From: Thauera propionica
GTDB lineage: Bacteria; Pseudomonadota; Gammaproteobacteria; Burkholderiales; Rhodocyclaceae
Length of the DNA stretch: 64,000 nt
Assembly (NCBI RefSeq): GCF_002245655.1
Contig: NZ_NOIH01000015.1
Span: 62,001-126,000 of the forward strand
Direction of reading: 5' to 3'
Part shown: one piece after another, positions 19,716 through 33,391 of the stretch
How positions within the stretch are numbered: position 1 is the first letter of the stretch
Layout of the letters: the number at the start of each line of letters is the position of its first letter
The notes under the pieces: generated by a model
The model's database searches: none
The model's input: the letters and a program-made list of their open reading frames with translations, nothing else
What the model was told of the DNA's origin: nothing
Translations under genes and position numbers: made by a program

Positions 19716-20558
19716 TTAGTTGATCTTCTCGGCCCGCAGGAAGACCCGGGCGATGATGTTGAGCACCAGCACACCCATGGTGATCAGGAAGACCCCGGCC
19801 CAAGCGAGCTCCTGCCAGTTGGTGAAAGGGCTCATCGCGAACTTGAAGATCGTGACCGGCAGGTTTGCCATCGGCTCATTCAGATTCAGGCTCCAGAACT
19901 GGTTCGAGAGCGCGGTGAACAGCAGCGGCGCCGTCTCGCCAGCGATCCGGGCAACCGCCAGCAGCACACCGGTCAGCACCCCTGCCCGCGCCGCACGCAG
20001 CGTGACCTTGGAGATCACCACGCTCTTCGGCGCACCCAGCGCGAAAGCAGCCTCGCGCAGGGTATTGGGAATCAGCTGCAGCATGTTCTCGGTGGTACGC
20101 ACGACCACCGGCAGCACAATCAGCGCCAGCGCGATCACACCCGACCAGGCGGAGAACTTGCCCGTCTGGGCAACCACCACGGCGTAGACAAACAGGCCGA
20201 TCACGATCGAAGGCGCCGACAGCAGCAGGTCGTTGATGAAGCGGGTGGTCTTGCCCAGCCAGTGATAGCGGCCATACTCGGCAAGATAGACGCCGGTGAG
20301 AATACCGACCGGCGTACCGAGCAAGGTTGCCAGCACGACCAGGATCAGGCTGCCCACAATCGCATTGAGCAGGCCGCCCGTTTCCGCGCCCGGCGGCGGC
20401 GTCATTTCGGTGAACAGCGCGAGCGACAGGCCGGACAGACCCAGCTCGAACACGGTCCACAGGATCCAGGCCAGCCAGAACAAGCCGAAGACCATCGCCG
20501 ACAGCGACAGGGTCAGGGCGATCTTGTTGACGAGTTTGCGTCTTGCAAGCAGATTCAT
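19716..20558 (-). CDS. pstA: Phosphate ABC transporter permease PstA
   Basis: Inner-membrane permease subunit, 280 residues, about six transmembrane helices. The ABC-permease coupling loop is seen as [22 protein letters not shown] near residue 190, typical of PstA. The chosen ATG at 20558 ([15 protein letters not shown]) lies 13 bases after the pstC stop; the longest frame would overlap pstC by 14 bases and adds nothing family-like. It pairs with PstC to form the channel. Confidence 0.95.
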   Translation of the reverse strand: MNLLARRKLVNKIALTLSLSAMVFGLFWLAWILWTVFELGLSGLSLALFTEMTPPPGAETGGLLNAIVGSLILVVLATLLGTPVGILTGVYLAEYGRYHWLGKTTRFINDLLLSAPSIVIGLFVYAVVVAQTGKFSAWSGVIALALIVLPVVVRTTENMLQLIPNTLREAAFALGAPKSVVISKVTLRAARAGVLTGVLLAVARIAGETAPLLFTALSNQFWSLNLNEPMANLPVTIFKFAMSPFTNWQELAWAGVFLITMGVLVLNIIARVFLRAEKIN

Positions 20559-20571
20559 GTCGGTCACTCGC

Positions 20572-21534
20572 TCAGCTCTTGGCACCCTCGCCCTTGGCGA
20601 GTCGCGTCAGCAACAGTTTGGAAACGACCAGCACCACGAGCGTGATCGCGAACAGGATGAGCCCCAGTTCCATCAGCGCAGCCGTGTGCAGCCCCGGATC
20701 CGCCTCGGCGAATTCGTTCGCCAGTGCCGAAGTGATGCTGTTGCCGGGCTCGAACAGGGAAGCGGAGCTCAGGAAGTTGGTATTGCCGATGACGAAGGTC
20801 ACGGCCATCGTCTCGCCGAGCGCACGCCCCAGGCCCAGCATCACGCCACCGATCACGCCGGTCTTGGTGTAAGGCAGCACCACCCCCCGCATCACCTCCC
20901 AGGTCGTGCAGCCCACACCGTAGGCGGACTCCTTCAGCATGGGCGGCGTCACCTCGAAGACGTCGCGCATCACCGAAGCGATGTACGGAATAATCATGAT
21001 CGCCAGAATGATGCCGGCACAGAGCAGGCCGATGCCGAGTGGCGCGCCGGCAAAGAGCTTCCCGATCACGGGCACGTGGCCGATAGACGACTGCAGGCCG
21101 GGCTGGATGTACTGGGCAAAGATGGGCGCAAAGACCAGCAGGCCCCACATGCCGTAGACGATGCTGGGGATTGCGGCCAGCAGCTCGATCGCGGTGCCGA
21201 GCGGGCGGCGCAGCCACGTCGGCGAAAGCTCGGTGAGGAACAGCGCAATGCCGAAACTGACCGGCACCGCGATCAGCAGTGCGATCGCCGAGGTGACGAG
21301 CGTGCCGTAGATCGGAATCAGGGCGCCGAAATCCTCCATCGGCGGATTCCAGGCATCGGAGAACAGGAAGCCGATGCCGAAGGCCTGGATACTGGGCCAG
21401 GACGCATAGACGAGGGCGATGACGATCCCCGCCAGCAGGATAAGGGTCAGCCAGGCGAAGGATTTCGCCATGCCGCTGAACACCTTGTCGCCGACTCTTT
21501 TCGACGCCGAAGACTTGAATTCGGTCGTTCGCAT
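20572..21534 (-). CDS. pstC: Phosphate ABC transporter permease PstC
   Basis: Inner-membrane permease subunit, 320 residues, with six to seven transmembrane helices and a PstC-type coupling loop ([21 protein letters not shown] near residue 210). The periplasmic loop holds [17 protein letters not shown], a PstC signature. The open frame extends 33 codons upstream across a hairpin, but the ATG at 21534 ([11 protein letters not shown]) gives the usual N-terminus. The upstream ribosome-binding site is weak. Confidence 0.94.
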   Translation of the reverse strand: MRTTEFKSSASKRVGDKVFSGMAKSFAWLTLILLAGIVIALVYASWPSIQAFGIGFLFSDAWNPPMEDFGALIPIYGTLVTSAIALLIAVPVSFGIALFLTELSPTWLRRPLGTAIELLAAIPSIVYGMWGLLVFAPIFAQYIQPGLQSSIGHVPVIGKLFAGAPLGIGLLCAGIILAIMIIPYIASVMRDVFEVTPPMLKESAYGVGCTTWEVMRGVVLPYTKTGVIGGVMLGLGRALGETMAVTFVIGNTNFLSSASLFEPGNSITSALANEFAEADPGLHTAALMELGLILFAITLVVLVVSKLLLTRLAKGEGAKS

Positions 21535-21593
21535 GGAAACACCCGAAAGGGCCGCGGCTGGAGCGCCACCACCCGGGGAAATGGAAACGCCAA

Positions 21594-21608
21594 AGGCCCC
21601 GCGGGCCT
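21594..21608 (-). terminator. Intercistronic hairpin between pstS and pstC
   Basis: A 6-bp GC-rich stem (AGGCCC/GGGCCT) with a 3-base loop followed by three T residues lies 41 bases after pstS. Such hairpins after the binding-protein gene often stabilise or attenuate the message so that the binding protein outnumbers the permease. The short stem and T run leave this uncertain. Confidence 0.4.
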
Positions 21609-21648
21609 CTGGCTGTTGGCTACGTTGAACCACGGGGCGCGGTCCGGC

Positions 21649-22692
21649 TTACTTGGCCGAGTAGACCGCCTTGCCGGCAGCGTCCTTCATCTCGCCCCAG
21701 GAGGCGCGAATCAGGTCGACCGTCGCCTTCGGCATCGGGATGTACTCAAGCTCGAGTGCCATCTCGCCACCGTTGGCGTAGGCCCAGTCGAAGAACTTCA
21801 AAGCTTCGGCGGCCTGGGCGGGTTTGTCCTGCACCTTGTGCATCAGGATGAAGGTGGCGCTGGTGATCGGCCACGACTTCGCACCCGGCTGGTTGGTCAG
21901 GATCTCGTAGAAGGCCGACTTCGACCAGTCCGCGCCTTCGGCAGCGGCGGCAAAGGTCTCGTTGCTCGGCTCGACGAACTGACCATCCTTGTTCTGCATG
22001 ATGGCGTGCGACAGCTTGTTCTGCTTCGCGTAGGCATACTCGACGTAGCCGATCGAACCCGGCAGACGCTGGACGAAGGCCGACACGCCTTCGTTACCCT
22101 TGCCACCCAGACCCACCGGCCACTGCACCGCAGTGCCTTCGCCGATCTTTTCCTTCCACTCGGCAGAGACCTTCGACAGGTAGTTGGTGAACACGAAGGT
22201 CGTGCCCGAACCGTCGGCACGACGGACCACACCGATATCCTGGTCCGGCAGCGCAAGCCCCGGGTTCAGCGCGACGATCGCGGGGTCGTTCCACTTGGTG
22301 ATCTTGCCCTGGTAGATCTGGGCCAGTACTTCGCCAGTGAACTTCATGTCGCCCGGCTTGATGCCCTGCAGGTTCACCACCGGCACGACAGCGCCGATGA
22401 CCGTCGGGAACTGCTGCAGACCACCTTCCGCGAGCTTCTCGGGGGTCAGCGGCATGTCCGAAGCACCGAAATCGACCGTCTTGGCGGTGATCTGGCGAAT
22501 GCCACCACCGGAACCGATGGACTGGTAGTTCACTCGATTGCCCGTGGCCTTCTGGTAGGCGTCAGCCCACTTGGCATAGATCGGCGCGGGGAAGGATGCG
22601 CCTGCCCCGGTGATGTCAGCCGCCTGGGCACTGAAGGCGAACAGGACAGCGGAAGAAGCGGTAAGAGCGAACTTGGTGGAAAAACGCATCAT
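21649..22692 (-). CDS. pstS: Phosphate ABC transporter substrate-binding protein
   Basis: Periplasmic phosphate-binding protein, 347 residues. Residues 1-24 form a signal peptide ending AQA before [15 protein letters not shown], the usual mature N-terminus. Phosphate-contact motifs are [27 protein letters not shown] and [16 protein letters not shown] sequence lies just before the ATG at 22692. It is the first gene of pstSCAB and follows a strong hairpin that ends glmM transcription. Confidence 0.97.
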   Translation of the reverse strand: MMRFSTKFALTASSAVLFAFSAQAADITGAGASFPAPIYAKWADAYQKATGNRVNYQSIGSGGGIRQITAKTVDFGASDMPLTPEKLAEGGLQQFPTVIGAVVPVVNLQGIKPGDMKFTGEVLAQIYQGKITKWNDPAIVALNPGLALPDQDIGVVRRADGSGTTFVFTNYLSKVSAEWKEKIGEGTAVQWPVGLGGKGNEGVSAFVQRLPGSIGYVEYAYAKQNKLSHAIMQNKDGQFVEPSNETFAAAAEGADWSKSAFYEILTNQPGAKSWPITSATFILMHKVQDKPAQAAEALKFFDWAYANGGEMALELEYIPMPKATVDLIRASWGEMKDAAGKAVYSAK

Positions 22693-22727
22693 GACTACCT
22701 CGGGTTGAAAGACTAGACCCGTAAGGT

Positions 22728-22745
22728 ATCAATGCATTGTTACAG
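22728..22745 (-). promoter_or_regulatory. Weak Pho-box candidate upstream of pstS
   Basis: On the minus strand CTGTAACAATGCATTGAT agrees at 11 of 18 positions with the PhoB consensus CTGTCATAAAACTGTCAT, with the first half better than the second. It ends 35 bases before the pstS ATG. The position is right for PhoB control of pst, but the match alone is weak. Confidence 0.3.
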
Positions 22746-22789
22746 CCACGTTTCATGTCATCAAACGGGAAGAATGTCCCGCCAAACGA

Positions 22790-22828
22790 CGGCTACCGGA
22801 GCGACCCACCGTCCCGCTCCGGTAGCCG
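22790..22828 (-). terminator. Strong hairpin after glmM
   Basis: A perfect 14-bp stem (CGGCTACCGGAGCG / CGCTCCGGTAGCCG) with an 11-base loop starts 5 bases after the glmM stop. The tail TCGTTTGG is only partly T-rich, but the stem is strong enough to act as a terminator or a 3' end stabiliser, separating glmM from pstS. Confidence 0.7.
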
Positions 22829-22833
22829 ATCAG

Positions 22834-24186
22834 TCAGGCGACGGCATTCTGGACAGCGGCGGCAATGTCCTGGGCAAGGCGTTCGACAAGCGCGCCATCC
22901 CTCCCTTCCACCATCACGCGCAGCAGGGGTTCGGTACCCGACGGACGCAGCAGCACGCGGCCACTGTCGCCCAGTTCCGACTCCGCCCTCGCCTGAGCCG
23001 AAGCGATGCCACCATCCGCACGCCAGTCGAAGCCCGCCGGCAGGCGCACGTTGATGAGCTTCTGTGGATAGAAGACGAGGTCGGCGCAGGCTTCCGCAAG
23101 CGTCACGCCCCGCTGCTTGAGGGCGGCCAGCACCTGCAGCGCGGAGACGATGCCGTCGCCGGTACTGTGACGATCCAGACAGATGATGTGACCCGAGTTT
23201 TCGCCGCCGAGCTTCCACCCGCGCTCGTGCAGCAACTCCAGCACATAGCGGTCGCCGACCTTGGCGCGCGCGAACGGCGCACCGAGGCGGCCGATTGCAT
23301 GCTCGAAACCCAGGTTACTCATCAGCGTACCGACCACGCCGTCCAGCCGCCCTTCTGCCTTCTGGGCAACTGCAATCACGTACAACAACTTGTCACCATC
23401 GTAGATCTCACCTCGATGGTCGACCATCATCAGGCGGTCGGCGTCGCCGTCCAGCGCGATGCCGAGGTCTGCGCCTTGGGCGAGCACCGCCTGGCGCAGA
23501 TGTTCGGGACGGGTCGCACCGACACCGTCGTTGATGTTGAGACCATTGGGCTCCACCCCGACGGGAAGGACCTCGGCACCAAGCTCATGAAACACGGCAG
23601 GGGCGATCTGATATGCGGCGCCGTGGGCACAATCGAGTGCGATTCGCAGGCCGCGCAGGTCGAGCTCGTTGGGAAACGTGCTCTTGCAGAACTCGATGTA
23701 GCGTCCGGCCGCATCGTTGATGCGGCGCGCCCTACCCAGACGGGCAGAATCAACGCAGCCCATCGGCTGATCGAGCCGCTCCTCGATCTCTGCCTCGAGC
23801 GCATCGGGCAGCTTGGTACCACCAGCCGAGAAGAACTTGATCCCGTTATCGTAAAAGGGGTTGTGGGAGGCCGAGATGACCACGCCCGCCTGCAGGCGCA
23901 GGGCCCGGGTCAGGTAGGCAACCGCTGGGGTCGGAATCGGTCCGGCGAGCATGACATCCACGCCTGCGGCAGCGAACCCCGCCTCGAGCGCGGCCTCGAG
24001 CATGTAACCCGAGATTCGCGTGTCCTTGCCGATGAGGACAGCCGGATGTTCGCCCGCAGGGCGCTTCTCGCGGGCGACCAGCGTCACGCCTGCGGCATAA
24101 CCCAGCTTCATCACGAACTCCGGGGTGATCGGCGCGTCACCCACCTTGCCGCGCACCCCGTCGGTACCGAAATACTTGCGCCCCAT
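22834..24186 (-). CDS. glmM: Phosphoglucosamine mutase
   Basis: Converts glucosamine 6-phosphate to glucosamine 1-phosphate on the way to UDP-N-acetylglucosamine, the precursor of peptidoglycan and lipopolysaccharide. The 450-residue protein has the start [10 protein letters not shown], the phosphoserine loop [16 protein letters not shown] near residue 100, the metal loop ALDGDADRL near residue 242, the sugar loop GGENSGHI near residue 325 and the phosphate loop [12 protein letters not shown] near the C-terminus. GGAG lies 5 bases before the ATG at 24186; the frame also allows a GTG two codons earlier. It follows folP by 56 bases, the classic ftsH-folP-glmM order. Confidence 0.97.
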   Translation of the reverse strand: MGRKYFGTDGVRGKVGDAPITPEFVMKLGYAAGVTLVAREKRPAGEHPAVLIGKDTRISGYMLEAALEAGFAAAGVDVMLAGPIPTPAVAYLTRALRLQAGVVISASHNPFYDNGIKFFSAGGTKLPDALEAEIEERLDQPMGCVDSARLGRARRINDAAGRYIEFCKSTFPNELDLRGLRIALDCAHGAAYQIAPAVFHELGAEVLPVGVEPNGLNINDGVGATRPEHLRQAVLAQGADLGIALDGDADRLMMVDHRGEIYDGDKLLYVIAVAQKAEGRLDGVVGTLMSNLGFEHAIGRLGAPFARAKVGDRYVLELLHERGWKLGGENSGHIICLDRHSTGDGIVSALQVLAALKQRGVTLAEACADLVFYPQKLINVRLPAGFDWRADGGIASAQARAESELGDSGRVLLRPSGTEPLLRVMVEGRDGALVERLAQDIAAAVQNAVA

Positions 24187-24242
24187 CTTCACTCCGCGTC
24201 GAACATAAAGCGCGGATTATCGCATCCGGCGCCGACGACTGC

Positions 24243-25073
24243 TCAGCCCTCGTCGCACACCGCCTGCCAGACCTTGAGTGCATCGCAGGTCGGTCCCACG
24301 TCATGCACCCGCACGATTCCGGCGCCGCGCTGCACGGCGATGAGTGCCGCAGCAACACTGGCCGCCATCCGCTCATCGACTGGACGCCCGGTCACCGCCC
24401 CCAGCATCGACTTGCGCGACAGCCCGGCCAGCACGGCCAGCCCGTCAGCGCCAAACCGCGCCAGTTCTCGCAGGAGGGCGTAGTTGTGCGCGGTGCGCTT
24501 ACCGAAGCCGAAGCCCGGGTCCAGCACGATACGCTCGCGTGCGATTCCCGCCGCTTCGAGCGCCTGGACCCGCTCGTCGAGGAAGGCCTTCACCTCGCCC
24601 ACCACATCCTCGTAGCGCGGATCGTCCTGCATCGTGCGCGGCTCGCCCTGCATGTGCATCACGCACAGGCCCACCGTACTCGCGGCCACGGCCTCGATGG
24701 CACCCACGGCGCGAAAGGCGTTGATGTCATTGATCATGTCCGCCCCGGCGCGTACGGCTGCGGCCATCACCGCCGGTTTAAGCGTATCGATCGAGAGCGG
24801 GATCTTCCAGTCGAGGGTGCGCTCGATGAAACCAACCACGCGCTCCATCTCCTGGGCCTCGGGGACCGGATCAGCACCGGGACGCGAGGACTCGGCACCG
24901 ATGTCGAACATCTGCGCGCCCTGCTCCACGGCCAGTTCGGCACGCCGAAGGGCTGCGGACAGGTCCCCATGGAGGCCGTCGCCGGTAAAGGAGTCGTCGG
25001 TGAGGTTGATGATCGCCATCACCTGCGGCCGGGAAAGGTCGAGGCGGAAACGCCCACATTGAACAGTCGCCAT
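24243..25073 (-). CDS. folP: Dihydropteroate synthase
   Basis: Joins p-aminobenzoate and hydroxymethyl-dihydropterin pyrophosphate in folate synthesis; target of sulfonamides. The 276-residue protein shows INLTDDSFTGDG near residue 20, DIGAESSRPGA near residue 55 and LDPGFGFGKR near residue 190, all family signatures, and the final KVWQAVCDEG end. The frame extends 71 codons upstream into ftsH, but that stretch also spans the ftsH terminator and is not real. The ATG at 25073 begins MATVQCGRFRLDLSRP. Confidence 0.96.
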   Translation of the reverse strand: MATVQCGRFRLDLSRPQVMAIINLTDDSFTGDGLHGDLSAALRRAELAVEQGAQMFDIGAESSRPGADPVPEAQEMERVVGFIERTLDWKIPLSIDTLKPAVMAAAVRAGADMINDINAFRAVGAIEAVAASTVGLCVMHMQGEPRTMQDDPRYEDVVGEVKAFLDERVQALEAAGIARERIVLDPGFGFGKRTAHNYALLRELARFGADGLAVLAGLSRKSMLGAVTGRPVDERMAASVAAALIAVQRGAGIVRVHDVGPTCDALKVWQAVCDEG

Positions 25074-25091
25074 GCTGATGCACCAAGAGAA

Positions 25092-25113
25092 ACGGGCCGG
25101 AAAACCGGCCCGT
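25092..25113 (-). terminator. Rho-independent terminator after ftsH
   Basis: A perfect 9-bp stem ACGGGCCGG/CCGGCCCGT with a TTTT loop on the minus strand, followed by TTCTCTT, begins 28 bases after the ftsH stop. It lies just before folP and could be partial, because folP and glmM are often cotranscribed with ftsH. Confidence 0.7.
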
Positions 25114-25141
25114 CGGATTACAGGATCAAGAGAAGCGAAAC

Positions 25142-27034
25142 TCAGGCTGCCGGTGCTGCGGCGGTGGGCGCCGCTCCCGGCGCATCGTCTTTCGGACGAG
25201 CGGTCGGCGCCGAAACCGGCTTCGGTGCACGCGGCGGCCGGCCTTCCATGATGTCGTTGATCTGCTCGGCGTCGATCGTCTCCCACTCGAGCAAAGCCTT
25301 GGTCATGGCTTCGACCTTGTCACGGTTCTCCTCAAGCAGGCGACGCGCCAGTGCGTACTGCTGATCGATGATCCGCCGGATCTCGGCGTCCACCTTCTGC
25401 ATCGTCGCTTCGGAAACGTTGCGGTGCGTCGTCACCTGGCGGCCGAGGAAGATCTCTCCCTCCTCCTCGCCATACACCATCGGCCCAAGCGTGTCGGACA
25501 TTCCCCACTGAGTCACCATGCGGCGCGCGAGGTCGGTCGCACGCGCAAAGTCGTTCGAGGCGCCGGTGGTCATCTGCTTCATGAACACTTCTTCGGCAAT
25601 GCGGCCACCGAATAGCACGGCGATGGTCTGCAACAGACGGTCCCGATCCTGGCTGTAGCGGTCTTCGGTCGGCAACTGCATCGTCACGCCCAGCGCACGG
25701 CCACGCGGAATGATGGTGACCTTGTGCACAGGGTCGGTCTTGTCCAGCAGGCGCGCCACGACCGCATGACCGGACTCGTGGTAAGCCGTGTTGCGACGCT
25801 CCTCCTCGGGCATGACCACGGAGCGGCGCTCGGCGCCCATCATGATCTTGTCCTTGGCGCGCTCGAAGTCATCCATGTCGACCAGACGCTTGTTGGCGCG
25901 CGCAGCGAACAATGCTGCTTCGTTGACCAGGTTTGCGAGATCGGCACCGGCAAAACCCGGCGTGCCGCGCGCCAGCACCTGCGGATCGACGTCGGGCGCG
26001 ATCGGCACCTTGCGCATGTGAACTTTCAGGATCTGCTCGCGGCCACGGATATCGGGCAGCGCCACCACGACCTGGCGGTCGAAACGGCCGGGACGCAGCA
26101 GCGCAGGGTCGAGGACGTCGGGCCGGTTGGTCGCCGCAATCACGATCACCCCGGTCTGACCCTCGAAACCGTCCATCTCCACGAGCAACTGGTTCAGCGT
26201 CTGCTCGCGCTCATCATTGCCACCGCCAAGACCGGCCCCGCGCTGGCGACCCACCGCGTCGATCTCGTCGATGAAGATGATGCAAGGTGCCTGCTTCTTG
26301 GCCTGCTCGAACATGTCACGAACACGCGCTGCGCCAACGCCGACGAACATCTCGACGAAGTCCGAGCCGGAGATCGAGAAGAACGGCACCTTCGCCTCGC
26401 CCGCGATGGCCTTGGCGAGCAGCGTCTTGCCGGTACCCGGCGAGCCGACCATCAGCACGCCCTTCGGAATACGACCGCCAAGCTTCTGGAATTTGGACGG
26501 GTCGCGCAGGAACTCGACGAGTTCGAACACTTCCTCCTTGGCTTCGTCGCAGCCCGCGACATCGGCGAAGGTGACGGTGTTGGCCGACTCGTCGAGCATG
26601 CGCGCCTTGCTCTTGCCGAACGAGAACGCACCACCCTTGCCGCCGCCCTGCATCTGGCGCATGAAGAAGATCCATACGCCGATCAGCAACAGCATCGGGA
26701 ACCAGGACACGAACACGCTGGCGAGGAAGGACTGCTCCTCCTCCGGTTTCGACGCATTGATCTGCACACCGTAGCGCATCAGGTCGGACACCATCCAGAT
26801 ATCCTGCACGCCCGGCGTATAGACGGTGATCGAGCGCCCTTCCTGGGTGGTGGCCCTGAGCATGCGACCATCAATGGTCGCCTTGGCGATGCGTCCAGCC
26901 TTGGCCTCCTCCAGGAACTGGGAGTACTCCATGGTATTGGGCGCAACCTGACGCGTATTGAACTGGTTGAACACGGTCATCAGCACAACGCCGATTACCA
27001 TCCAGATCGCGAGGTTTTTGAATAGATTGTTCAA
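25142..27034 (-). CDS. ftsH: ATP-dependent zinc metalloprotease FtsH (TTG start)
   Basis: Membrane-anchored AAA+ protease that degrades misfolded membrane proteins and regulators such as LpxC and sigma-32 in other species. The 630-residue protein has two N-terminal transmembrane helices around a periplasmic domain, Walker A GSPGTGKT near residue 195, Walker [16 protein letters not shown], the second region of homology with [20 protein letters not shown], and the zinc site HESGH near residue 415. The C-terminal 35 residues are Ala/Pro-rich. I place the start at a TTG (27034) because GGAAGGG lies 5 bases upstream and [11 protein letters not shown] is the family N-terminus; no ATG fits there. 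Confidence 0.96.
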   Translation of the reverse strand: MNNLFKNLAIWMVIGVVLMTVFNQFNTRQVAPNTMEYSQFLEEAKAGRIAKATIDGRMLRATTQEGRSITVYTPGVQDIWMVSDLMRYGVQINASKPEEEQSFLASVFVSWFPMLLLIGVWIFFMRQMQGGGKGGAFSFGKSKARMLDESANTVTFADVAGCDEAKEEVFELVEFLRDPSKFQKLGGRIPKGVLMVGSPGTGKTLLAKAIAGEAKVPFFSISGSDFVEMFVGVGAARVRDMFEQAKKQAPCIIFIDEIDAVGRQRGAGLGGGNDEREQTLNQLLVEMDGFEGQTGVIVIAATNRPDVLDPALLRPGRFDRQVVVALPDIRGREQILKVHMRKVPIAPDVDPQVLARGTPGFAGADLANLVNEAALFAARANKRLVDMDDFERAKDKIMMGAERRSVVMPEEERRNTAYHESGHAVVARLLDKTDPVHKVTIIPRGRALGVTMQLPTEDRYSQDRDRLLQTIAVLFGGRIAEEVFMKQMTTGASNDFARATDLARRMVTQWGMSDTLGPMVYGEEEGEIFLGRQVTTHRNVSEATMQKVDAEIRRIIDQQYALARRLLEENRDKVEAMTKALLEWETIDAEQINDIMEGRPPRAPKPVSAPTARPKDDAPGAAPTAAAPAA

Positions 27035-27149
27035 CGTTCCCTTCCTCAGAAGCCATTTTCGGGCATGTACGCGACTGACCGATTCTAGTGCCGAACGTTC
27101 CCGCCGGCAAACCAATGGCCGCAATTGCCACGGCCAATCGAACGCCACC

Positions 27150-27773
27150 TCAAACCGGGCGCGGCCCCTTGCCGATCAGATAGACCTCGGCACTGCGGTC
27201 GCGTGAAGCCTTCGGCTTGCGCACCTGTACCGAAGCGAACGCCGCCTCCATCTGCTTGCGGTACTCCATGAAACCTTCGCCCTGGAATATCTTGACCAGG
27301 AACTGGCCGCCCGGTTTCAGGTGGCGGACGGCGAAGTCCAGTGCCAGTTCGCACAGATGGATCGAGCGCGCCTGATCGACCGACGCCACGCCAGACAGAT
27401 TCGGCGCCATGTCCGACAGGACGACATCGACCTTGGCACCCTCGAGCCGCGACTCCAGATCCTCCAGCACCGTATCCTCGGTGAAGTCGCCGTGCAGGAA
27501 ATCGACGCCGGCCACCGGCTCCATCGGCAGGATGTCGAGCGCGAGGACCTTGCCCTTCGCCCCGCAGCGCTTGACCGCGACCTGGCACCACGAACCCGGT
27601 GTCGAGCCAAGGTCGACAACAATCGCGCCAGGCTTCAGCAAATGGTCACGCTCATCGACCTCGATCAGCTTGTAGGCTGCACGCGCGCGATATCCGTCCT
27701 GCTGCGCGCGTTGCACATAGGGGTCATTCAGATGATCGTGCACCCAGGCACGACTTGTCTTGTTCTTTTTCAT
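27150..27773 (-). CDS. rlmE: 23S rRNA (uridine(2552)-2'-O)-methyltransferase
   Basis: RrmJ/FtsJ methylates U2552 in the A loop of 23S rRNA. The 207-residue protein shows the SAM motif [15 protein letters not shown] near residue 48 and the K-D-K-E catalytic tetrad through [30 protein letters not shown] and SAEVYLIGK. It lies 115 bases upstream of ftsH on the same strand, the conserved rlmE-ftsH pair, and is divergent from yhbY with a 76-base shared promoter region. Confidence 0.96.
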   Translation of the reverse strand: MKKNKTSRAWVHDHLNDPYVQRAQQDGYRARAAYKLIEVDERDHLLKPGAIVVDLGSTPGSWCQVAVKRCGAKGKVLALDILPMEPVAGVDFLHGDFTEDTVLEDLESRLEGAKVDVVLSDMAPNLSGVASVDQARSIHLCELALDFAVRHLKPGGQFLVKIFQGEGFMEYRKQMEAAFASVQVRKPKASRDRSAEVYLIGKGPRPV

Positions 27774-27807
27774 CGACTTAGAAGAAGTTCGCCTCTAGTA
27801 ATCAGAG

Positions 27808-27813
27808 TAGAAT
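27808..27813 (+). promoter_or_regulatory. Possible -10 box of yhbY
   Basis: TAGAAT stands 37 bases before the yhbY ATG in the short region between divergent rlmE and yhbY. The -35 position (about 27785) holds AGTTCGCC, a poor match, so only the -10 is supported. Confidence 0.35.
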
Positions 27814-27849
27814 TGCGGGTTTGACGCTTCAAGCATCCAGAGAGATTCA

Positions 27850-28314
27850 ATGATCGAACTCACCCCGGTCCAGCGCCGCGACCTGCGCGCGCGGGCCCAT
27901 CACCTGAACCCCGTCGTGACCATCGCCGGCAACGGTCTGACCCCAACCGTCGTAGCGGAGATCGAGCGCTCGCTGCAGGCCCATGAACTTATCAAGGTGA
28001 AGGTTCAGGGCACCGAACGCGAACAGCGCGATGCGCTGATGAGCGAATTGTGCGCAACGCTCGACGCCGCGCCGGTGCAACACATCGGCAACATCCTTGT
28101 CGTCTGGCGCCAGCGGCGCGAGGAAGCGAAGGATGCGAACCCCACCACCCAGAAGTCCGGCGCACGGCCCTCGACCGCCAAGTCCGCCGCGGCATTTGCC
28201 GCCGCGGCTCGCCGCGCCGCACTGGCCAAGGCAAGCGCTGAAGCGCGCCGATCGCCTGCGCGAGCTCCGGCTTCGCGCGGCCGGGGACCGGGTAGCGGCA
28301 CCCGCGGTCGCTGA
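27850..28314 (+). CDS. yhbY: YhbY/CRS1 RNA-binding (CRM domain) protein
   Basis: A 154-residue protein whose first 95 residues form a CRM domain, a KH-like RNA-binding fold associated with the 50S ribosomal subunit. Family marks are LRARAHHLNPVVTIAGNGLTPTVVAEIE split over residues 12-40, and HELIKVKVQG near residue 47. The remaining 60 residues are Ala/Arg/Ser-rich and probably disordered; E. coli YhbY stops after the domain, so this tail is an extension common in betaproteobacteria. The site AGAGAGA lies before the ATG. It is divergent from rlmE and is followed by a strong terminator. Confidence 0.93.
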   Translation: MIELTPVQRRDLRARAHHLNPVVTIAGNGLTPTVVAEIERSLQAHELIKVKVQGTEREQRDALMSELCATLDAAPVQHIGNILVVWRQRREEAKDANPTTQKSGARPSTAKSAAAFAAAARRAALAKASAEARRSPARAPASRGRGPGSGTRGR

Positions 28315-28336
28315 ACGAGGCGACGCACGATAGCAC

Positions 28337-28365
28337 AAGGGGCGGCTCGATGGCCGCCCCTTTTT
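28337..28365 (+). terminator. Rho-independent terminator after yhbY
   Basis: A perfect 10-bp stem AAGGGGCGGC/GCCGCCCCTT with a 6-base loop and a run of T (five in all including stem bases) lies 23 bases after the yhbY stop. It separates yhbY from the convergent greA. Confidence 0.88.
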
Positions 28366-28396
28366 CATTCGCCGCCCGCAGGCGGATACACGACAC

Positions 28397-28869
28397 TCAC
28401 TCGTAGCGCACGTCGAGGATTTCGTACTCGCGTACACCGCCCGGCGCCTGCACTTCGGCGATGTCGCCGGCGTACTTGCCGATCAGTGCACGGGCAATCG
28501 GCGAACTCACCGAGATCTTGCCTTCCTTGATGTCGGCTTCGTCCTCGCCGACGATCTGGTAGGTCACGACCTGCCCCGACTCCAGATCCTCGAGCTCCAC
28601 GGTCGCAGCGAATACGCAGCGTCCATCGGCATCGAGCAACTTGGGGTCGATGATCTGGGCATTGGCCAGCTTGCCCTCGACCTCCATGATGCGCCCTTCG
28701 ATGAAACCCTGGCGCTCCTTGGCCGCATCGTACTCTGCATTCTCGGACAGGTCACCGTGCGAGCGCGCCTCGGCGATCGCAGCAATGACGTTCGGACGCT
28801 CCACCGTTTTCAGGCGGTGGAGTTCCTCGCGCAGTTTCTCTGCACCGGCAACGGTCAGCGGCGTCTTGT

Positions 28870-28873
<4 letters not shown>
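28397..28873 (-). CDS. greA: Transcription elongation factor GreA
   Basis: Rescues backtracked RNA polymerase by stimulating transcript cleavage. The 158-residue protein has an N-terminal coiled coil with the acidic tip [16 protein letters not shown] near residue 40 and the C-terminal FKBP-like domain from about residue 80, ending [18 protein letters not shown]. Its ATG overlaps the carB stop by four bases, so it is the last gene of a carA-carB-greA unit, the usual order in betaproteobacteria. Confidence 0.97.
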
Positions 28874-32100
<3,227 letters not shown>

Positions 32101-32155
32101 TGTCTTGCCTCGATGATTCCTTGACCCGGCCTTGTGCGCCGGCGTCGAACAGAGA

Positions 32156-32176
32156 GGACGGGCGCGAAGCCCGTCC
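32156..32176 (-). repeat. Hairpin between carA and carB
   Basis: An 8-bp perfect inverted repeat GGACGGGC/GCCCGTCC with a 5-base loop, 9 bases after the carA stop on the minus strand, followed by TCTCTG. There is no T run, so it is more likely a stabiliser or attenuator in the carAB message than a terminator. Confidence 0.55.
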
Positions 32177-32185
32177 GGTGCCGTG

Positions 32186-33328
32186 TTACTTGGCCGCTTC
32201 CATCAGCTTGATGAAGCGGTCGAACAGGTAGGCCACGTCATGCGGACCGGGGCTCGCTTCCGGGTGCCCCTGGAAGGAGAAGGCCGGCACATCGGTACGG
32301 GCGATACCCTGATTGGTGCCGTCGAACAGCGACACGTGCGTCACGCGCAGGTTCGCCGGCATCGTCGACGGATCGACGGCAAAGCCATGGTTCTGGCTGG
32401 TAATCAGCACGTTGCCGGTATCGAGGTCCTTCACCGGGTGGTTCGCACCGTGATGGCCGGTGGTCATCTTCATGGTCTTCGCCCCGGACGCGAGCGCCAG
32501 CAGCTGATGGCCGAGGCAGATGCCGAAAGTGGGCGTGCGCGTGGCGACGATCTCGCGGATGGCCTCGATGGCGTAGTCGCAGGGCTCGGGGTCACCAGGG
32601 CCGTTGGACAGGAACACGCCGTCGGGCTTCAGCGCCAGCACATCCTTCGCCGGCGTCTGCGCCGGCACCACGGTCAGGCGGCAGCCACGCTCGGCAAGCA
32701 TGCGCAGGATGTTGAACTTGACGCCGAAATCGTAGGCAACGACGTGGAAACGCGGCTCGGACTGATCGACGTAGCCTTCGCCAAGCTTCCACTCGGCCTG
32801 CTTCCAGTCGTACGACTCGGTTGCACTCACGACCTTGGCCAGGTCCATGCCAGCCAGACCGGGGAAGGCGCGCGCCTGGGCGATCGCGGCCTCAGCGTTC
32901 AACGGCTCGCCTTCGGCGGCGGTGACGATGCACCCCGCCTGCGCACCCTTTTCACGCAGCACGCGCGTCAGCTTGCGTGTATCGAGACCGGCGATCGCCA
33001 CCACGTTCTCGGCGCGCAGGTAGGCATCGAGACGCTGGGTCATGCGGAAGTTGGACGGCAGGATCGGCAGGTCGCGAATGACCAGGCCGGCCGCATGCAC
33101 GCGCGTTGACTCGACATCTTCGGTGTTGACACCGGTGTTGCCGATATGGGGATAGGTCAGCGTGACGATCTGGCGCGAATAGCTCGGGTCGGTCAGGATT
33201 TCCTGATAACCGGACATCGAGGTATTGAACACCACCTCGCCAACCGTGCTGCCTACCGCACCGATACCCTTGCCGTGGAAGACCGTCCCGTCGGCAAGCG
33301 CAAGAAGGGCGGACGGGTATGCACTCAC
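32186..33328 (-). CDS. carA: Carbamoyl-phosphate synthase small subunit (GTG start)
   Basis: Glutamine amidotransferase subunit that delivers ammonia to CarB. The 380-residue protein has the N-terminal CPSase domain ([14 protein letters not shown] near residue 10, [15 protein letters not shown] near residue 37) and a class I amidotransferase domain from about residue 190. Its nucleophile is the cysteine in [11 protein letters not shown] and its other triad members lie in the [12 protein letters not shown] block. The start is GTG at 33328, with AGGAG 6 bases upstream. Confidence 0.97.
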   Translation of the reverse strand: MSAYPSALLALADGTVFHGKGIGAVGSTVGEVVFNTSMSGYQEILTDPSYSRQIVTLTYPHIGNTGVNTEDVESTRVHAAGLVIRDLPILPSNFRMTQRLDAYLRAENVVAIAGLDTRKLTRVLREKGAQAGCIVTAAEGEPLNAEAAIAQARAFPGLAGMDLAKVVSATESYDWKQAEWKLGEGYVDQSEPRFHVVAYDFGVKFNILRMLAERGCRLTVVPAQTPAKDVLALKPDGVFLSNGPGDPEPCDYAIEAIREIVATRTPTFGICLGHQLLALASGAKTMKMTTGHHGANHPVKDLDTGNVLITSQNHGFAVDPSTMPANLRVTHVSLFDGTNQGIARTDVPAFSFQGHPEASPGPHDVAYLFDRFIKLMEAAK

Positions 33329-33391
33329 GAGAAACTCCTGGATTCAGCTTTAAAATCAGGGACTAACGAACACTCGCGCCCCGATATGTGC

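Noticed and set aside
20296-24483. Long plus-strand frames (806 and 583 codons) opposite pstA-pstS and glmM-folP
   Set aside because: Same antisense artefact; translations are compositionally odd and cross gene boundaries and terminators.
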